Origin: a virus | Length of the DNA stretch: 21,203 bases | Virus record (IMG/VR): IMGVR_UViG_3300036761_003966 | Coordinates: 1-21,203 of that record | Direction: 5' to 3' (one strand) | In this document: in pieces, positions 20,269-21,203 of the stretch | Layout of the letters: each line of letters starts with the position of its first letter | How positions within the stretch are numbered: the first letter of the stretch is position 1 | Program-made: the position numbers and the translations under genes | The notes under the pieces: generated by a model | Databases searched by the model: none | Seen by the model: the letters and a program-made list of their open reading frames with translations, nothing else | Told to the model about the DNA's origin: nothing

Positions 20269-21203
20269 TATTGCGCGACTCCTGCGAGCGTGATGAGCCC
20301 GCTGGTCATGTAGTTGTCGACCTTGACCAGGATGCCGCCGGAGATCCAGACGCCGACGCGCTGCGTGACACGACCAGACGTGCCAGCCACACCGGGACCG
20401 CCGCCGGAGGAGGCTCCTGTGACGTAGCCGGACTTGGTGAGCAGGAGGCCACCCGATCCCACGTAGGCGAGCGCGTTCAGGCCGTTGAACCCGGAGCCCG
20501 CGATGGCGCCAGAGGCGGAGACCAGGAGTTTGCCGTTCGCGATGAACTGAGCGGTGGCCCCGCTCACGACGTTGAGGACGCTGATCCCGACAGCCGGCAT
20601 GCGGAGGCCTGATCCGGGCTGGGCACGGACGAGGCCGACGCCGCCCGAGCCAATGGCCACCGCGACAAGGCCGGAGATCGCCTCCTCGGCAATGAAGTCG
20701 TCAGAGATGGCGTTCCTGGCGTAGGTGATGATCGCGCCGGAGGTGAAGTGGAAGGTGCCGATCTGTCCCGAGGCGATCGTGCCGGACAGGACCGCGCCGG
20801 AGGTGTAAGACGGCACGAAGCCGGACGCGAGGGTTGTCCAGGTGAAGTCGTCGCGCAGCACCTTGGTGCCGTCAGGAGCGCCTCCGGTTACGCCGAGCGT
20901 GCCTGACGTGATCGCCCCGGACGAGACGTGGAACTGGCCGATCTGCCCTGAGCCGATCGCGCCGGAGAGCAGGCCGCCCGAAGCGACGTGGAGGGTGAAG
21001 ATCTGTCCGGATCCGATCGCGCCGGAGCCCAGGCCGCCAGAGGAGACGTGGACCGTACCGACCGCGCCCGAGGCAATCGAGCCCGAGACGACGGCCGCGT
21101 TGCCGACCTGACCGGAGTTCACCGCGCCGGAGGACAGCACGAACTGACCGAGCGAGCCGGACGCGACGCGGCCGGAGACCACGGAGCCGGAGGCGAGGTG
21201 GAA
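20268..21203 (-). CDS. Repeat-rich fibre protein (5' end beyond window)
   Basis: The frame is open to the right edge; the GTG at 21182 lies inside the repeats, so the true start is outside the window. At least 311 residues are present. The first 105 visible residues are imperfect repeats with the core [FLV]HVxSGxLxSGAIGSGQIG, a beta-repeat shaft; two neighbouring units are exactly 20 residues apart. After an interruption (TKVLRDDFTWTTLASG), one more unit (GTIASGQIGTFHFTSGAI) follows. Then comes a C-terminal domain with LVAVAIGSGGVGLVRAQPGSGLRMPAVGI, ANGKLLVSASG and VGVWISGGILVKVDNYMTSG. It is probably a trimeric tail-fibre shaft and tip, or a decoration fibre. The next gene is coupled by TAATG. 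Confidence 0.85.
   Translation of the reverse strand, partial: FHLASGSVVSGRVASGSLGQFVLSSGAVNSGQVGNAAVVSGSIASGAVGTVHVSSGGLGSGAIGSGQIFTLHVASGGLLSGAIGSGQIGQFHVSSGAITSGTLGVTGGAPDGTKVLRDDFTWTTLASGFVPSYTSGAVLSGTIASGQIGTFHFTSGAIITYARNAISDDFIAEEAISGLVAVAIGSGGVGLVRAQPGSGLRMPAVGISVLNVVSGATAQFIANGKLLVSASGAIAGSGFNGLNALAYVGSGGLLLTKSGYVTGASSGGGPGVAGTSGRVTQRVGVWISGGILVKVDNYMTSGLITLAGVAQ
20890..21203 (-). repeat. About 60-bp coding repeats of a fibre shaft
   Basis: Imperfect repeats encode units of up to 20 residues with the core SGAIGSGQI and FHVxSG. The two most alike copies lie at roughly 20943-21062. Copies continue past the right edge. Confidence 0.75.

Noticed and set aside
1-21203. tRNA, rRNA, integrase, transposase, attachment sites
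   Set aside because: No tRNA-like cloverleaf, rRNA core sequence, recombinase motif or flanking direct repeat was recognised in gaps or frames.

Overview
The window is GC-rich DNA that reads as part of a tailed-bacteriophage (or prophage) genome. Genes are tightly packed, many starts and stops overlap by 1-4 bases, almost everything lies on the minus strand, and long low-complexity Gly/Ser/Thr/Ala-rich fibre proteins dominate. No rRNA, tRNA, integrase, transposase or CRISPR array was seen. The host cannot be read from the sequence. High GC and G/C-ending codons would fit an actinobacterial or similar high-GC host, but that is inference.

Layout in the direction of transcription (right to left): (a) 21203-19891, the 3' part of a repeat-rich fibre protein and a small partner coupled by TAATG. 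(b) 19770-13389, an eight-gene sugar/methyl-transfer cassette: GT2-like glycosyltransferase, GT4 glycosyltransferase, Cys-rich small protein, CX5R phosphatase, second small Cys-containing protein, second GT4 glycosyltransferase, a protein with three methyltransferase-like domains in one chain, and a Lys-tailed hypothetical. (c) 13328-3736, the structural block: a 792-residue fibre, an 86-residue SH3-like protein, an 880-residue fibre with YadA/Hep-Hag-like repeats, a 696-residue Asp-box protein carrying three inserted modules, and a 519-residue IPT/TIG-domain protein with six 16-residue C-terminal repeats. (d) 3692-1767, two small proteins, a DpdA-like 7-deazaguanine DNA transglycosylase and a thioredoxin. 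(e) a protein with an HExxE motif running off the left edge. Two isolated genes (1033-1764 and 10483-10896) point the other way and look like morons.

The most informative points are these. The phage appears able to put a deazaguanine base into its DNA (dpdA), although no preQ0-synthesis gene is in the window. A compact glycosyltransferase/methyltransferase/phosphatase cassette sits between Ser/Thr-rich fibre genes. My working hypothesis is that it glycosylates and methylates virion proteins or a host-surface glycan. The three-domain methyltransferase is the least ordinary protein here. Two short intergenic gaps share a promoter-like element (GGACGCCC, 14 bases after its final C, then TAnnnT) at almost the same distance from the start codon.

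No stretch longer than 300 bases lacks a gene. The larger gaps (882-1032, 3033-3096, 10100-10169, 10431-10482, 10897-10949, 13329-13388, 19771-19890) are described where something can be seen; 10897-10949, between two converging genes, holds nothing I could recognise.
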